Shown here piece after piece: positions 15,525-17,535 of a DNA stretch of 17,535 bases. Made by a program: the position numbers and the translations under genes. Under the pieces are notes generated by a model. That model did not search any database, was not told the origin of the DNA, and saw nothing but the letters and a program-made list of their open reading frames with translations. Each line of letters starts with the position of its first letter. Position 1 is the stretch's first letter. Source of the stretch: Alistipes sp. CAG:268 (GTDB lineage Bacteria; Bacteroidota; Bacteroidia; Bacteroidales; Rikenellaceae); NCBI GenBank assembly GCA_000434235.1, contig FR891961.1, positions 1 through 17,535 of the forward strand. Direction: 5' to 3'.

Positions 15525-17535
15525 CTATTCGCCGGCCGGGGCGCTGACCGAAGGAAGGATATCCTCCGCCGAAGCGCCCCACTTCCGGTTGGGACGGCTG
15601 CCCATCCTGAGCACCAGGGTGCCCCCGTCCATGATGTCGTCGTGGCTGATCCAACATTTCGTATAGGGTTTCCCATTCAGCTCGGCCGACTGGATATAGA
15701 CGTTCTCCGGGCTATTGTTCTCGGCTATGAGGGTGAACGTCTTTCCGTTGGCGAGCGAAAGTTCCAGACGGTCCACGACGGGGCTGCCGATCTGATAGGC
15801 CGGAATTCCCGGGCAGACGGGGTAGAAACCCATCGCCCCCATCACATACCACGAGGACATCTGCCCGCAGTCGTCGTTTCCGGGCAGGCCCCAGGAGTCG
15901 TTCGTGAAGTTGTAGTCGAGCAGCCGGCGGATGGTCCGCTGCGTCTTCCACGCCTTGCCGATGAAGTTGTAGAGGTAGGGCGAATGCATGGAATACTCGT
16001 CGCCCACATAATAGAAATCGTTGTCGAAGAAATAGTCCAGATACTCCTCCAGCGCCTTGTTGCCGCCCATGAAGTTGGCCAGGCCCTGCACGTCGTGCGG
16101 GACGAAGAGGGTGATGTTCCGGAAATAGGTCTCCCGGTCGCGGTCGGAGCCCTGCGCCCACCCGCTGATCGAGGGATCCTTCGCATCGCGCCACTGTCCG
16201 TCGCTGTTGCGTCCGCGGACCATCCGGGTCTCGGGATCGAGGATATTGATGTAGTTCATCGCACGGGCCATCATCCGCCCGTAGAGTTCCCCGTCGCCCA
16301 TGGCCCGGGCCATCTGCGCGATGCAGAAGTCGTCGTAGGAGAACTCGAGGGTCCGGATGGCCGACTCGCCGTATTTGTCCGTCGGGACGTACCCGAGCCG
16401 GATGAAATCAAGAATCCCCACCCGGGCGACGTAATGTCCCGTTCCCTTCGTGGTGGCATTCTTCATCATGGCCTCGAGCGCCTTTCGTTCGTCGTAGTTG
16501 CGGAGGCCCTTGACGTAGGCATCCGCGATCACCGCATCGCCGTGGGTGCCGTGCATGATGTTCGAATAACCCGGGCTGGGCCATTTGGGGATCCAGCCGC
16601 CCTCGTCATAGGAGTTGAGCAGGGCCTCGATCATCGCATTGACGCGGTCCGGCTCCAGGAGGACGAGCAGCGGGTGCAGCGAGCGGAAGGTGTCCCACAG
16701 CGAGAAATCGGTATACATGACTCCCGGCATGATCTTCCCGTTGAACGCACTGTAGTGGTAACCCTGCTCGGTGATGTCTCTCGGCAGCAGCATGCAACGC
16801 TGCAAGGCCGTGTAGAATATCTCCCGGTTCGTCTCGGAGGTCTCGATCCGGATCTTTCCGAGCGCCTCCTCCCATGCCTCTCCCGTATCGGAGAGAAGCT
16901 GTTCGAAACTCTTGTCGCCGATCTCGCTGCAAAGGTTGCGGCGGGCCTGCTCGAAGTTGATGAACGACGTACCGATCTTCACCTCGACCTCCTCTCCGCT
17001 CTCGGTCGGGAACGACACGCAGACGGCAGCGGCCGAGGAGCCCTTGCGGGCCATCTGCACAAGACGCTCCGCATCGAAGTCTTTCGGCTCGATACACCCC
17101 AGCCTCAACGTGGCGGAGTTCGTATGCTCGTAATACTCCACGACCACCTCGTACTCGCGGCCCGCCTCCATTTCGCACGAACAGATCTCGGTCGTGGGCC
17201 CGTGGTCGTACCACGCATCGATGACCAGCTTCCCGTCGATGAACATGCGGGCACCGTCGTCGCTCGTCAGGTAAAAGCGGTGCGTTCCCGACGTTCTCGC
17301 CCGGAGCACACCCCGGTACCGGACCGAGAAGTTGTCCGGACCGATTCCCGAGATCGGAGCCCCCTCCCATTCGAAATCGATCTTTTCATCCGTTCTCGTC
17401 GCCCGAGGAGTACCCGAAAGGGTCATGTTGTCGAAGTACTCGCCTTCGAGCCCCCGGCTGAAAAGCTGCTCCATGGGGGTCTCGTCCCAGGAGGGGACGA
17501 TCGACCAGCTCGCAAACGGTTTGCTGAACCGCGCC
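15525..17535 (-). CDS. GH92 family alpha-mannosidase with inserted PA14 domain (partial, 5' end outside window)
   Basis: The frame is open to the window edge. Upstream of the internal ATG at 17474 it reads ARFSKPFASWSIVPSWDE, a GH92 N-terminal strand, so the true start is outside. Counting from that ATG, residues about 5-125 form a PA14 domain (EGEYFDN ... RARTSGTHRFYLTSDDGARMFIDGKLVIDAW ... LRLG). The GH92 sandwich resumes after it (VKIGTSFINFEQARRNL), then the catalytic domain: GGWIPKWPSPGY, HGTHGDAVIADAY, PYLYNFIGKAWKTQ, GNDDCGQMSSWYVMGAMGFYP and AYQIGSP. The GNDD Asp pair of the catalytic base is present. The Glu of the usual NEP motif is kept but in a changed setting (GDEYSMH). GH92 enzymes are calcium-dependent exo-alpha-mannosidases acting on host N-glycans or yeast mannan. 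Secretion cannot be judged without the N-terminus. Confidence 0.92.
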   Translation of the reverse strand, partial: ARFSKPFASWSIVPSWDETPMEQLFSRGLEGEYFDNMTLSGTPRATRTDEKIDFEWEGAPISGIGPDNFSVRYRGVLRARTSGTHRFYLTSDDGARMFIDGKLVIDAWYDHGPTTEICSCEMEAGREYEVVVEYYEHTNSATLRLGCIEPKDFDAERLVQMARKGSSAAAVCVSFPTESGEEVEVKIGTSFINFEQARRNLCSEIGDKSFEQLLSDTGEAWEEALGKIRIETSETNREIFYTALQRCMLLPRDITEQGYHYSAFNGKIMPGVMYTDFSLWDTFRSLHPLLVLLEPDRVNAMIEALLNSYDEGGWIPKWPSPGYSNIMHGTHGDAVIADAYVKGLRNYDERKALEAMMKNATTKGTGHYVARVGILDFIRLGYVPTDKYGESAIRTLEFSYDDFCIAQMARAMGDGELYGRMMARAMNYINILDPETRMVRGRNSDGQWRDAKDPSISGWAQGSDRDRETYFRNITLFVPHDVQGLANFMGGNKALEEYLDYFFDNDFYYVGDEYSMHSPYLYNFIGKAWKTQRTIRRLLDYNFTNDSWGLPGNDDCGQMSSWYVMGAMGFYPVCPGIPAYQIGSPVVDRLELSLANGKTFTLIAENNSPENVYIQSAELNGKPYTKCWISHDDIMDGGTLVLRMGSRPNRKWGASAEDILPSVSAPAGE

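Noticed and set aside
1..17535. CRISPR array, tRNA or rRNA genes, transposase, integrase
   Set aside because: No regular short repeats with spacers, no tRNA-like ends and no recombinase motifs were seen.

Overview
The window looks like a Bacteroidales chromosome, most likely Alistipes or another Rikenellaceae. The evidence is several Bacteroidetes-type promoters (TTG, 19-20 nt, TAnnTTTG), weak use of Shine-Dalgarno sites, a GH92 mannosidase with a PA14 module, a CcsB/CcsA haem-ligation pair and a tri-haem cytochrome c peroxidase. GC-rich core blocks alternate with AT-rich accessory blocks. The genus is an inference from style, not from a marker gene.

Region 1 (1-8655) is mostly an accessory, defence-like block. 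A GC-rich gene tail (1-78, DUF2726-like) is followed by a tight three-gene operon on the plus strand: a DUF6361-type protein (215-1393), a phospholipase-D-fold nuclease (1386-3170) and a 985-residue SF2 helicase with a very large insertion (3167-6124). The genes overlap by 8 and 4 nt. Convergent to it on the minus strand lie a UPF0489 (arginase-like) gene with an odd 5' end (6212-6949) and a HipB/HipA toxin-antitoxin pair (8479-7084) with a clear promoter. The DUF6361-PLD-helicase operon is the best candidate for a little-described defence system.

Region 2 (8656-13180) is GC-rich and core-like, and appears to concern redox and peroxide handling. A Fur-family regulator with PerR-like metal ligands (9675-9268) overlaps a PTPS/QueD-family gene with a zinc ribbon (9275-8679). 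Their shared promoter is covered by tandem 15-bp palindromes, and a strong terminator follows. Divergently transcribed are CcsB and CcsA, which attach haem to c-type cytochromes, and then a tri-haem cytochrome c peroxidase that would be a client. The arrangement suggests that a peroxide-type sensor sits beside a peroxidase and its maturation factors.

Region 3 (13180-15512) is a small AT-rich insertion. A HEPN-motif protein (14438-13449) lies between two 66-bp direct repeats (85% identical), each carrying a Bacteroidetes promoter-like sequence. After it comes a decayed S41 peptidase remnant (14932-15512).

Region 4 (15525-17535, minus strand) is a GH92 family alpha-mannosidase running off the window, with a PA14 carbohydrate-binding domain inserted in its N-terminal sandwich domain.
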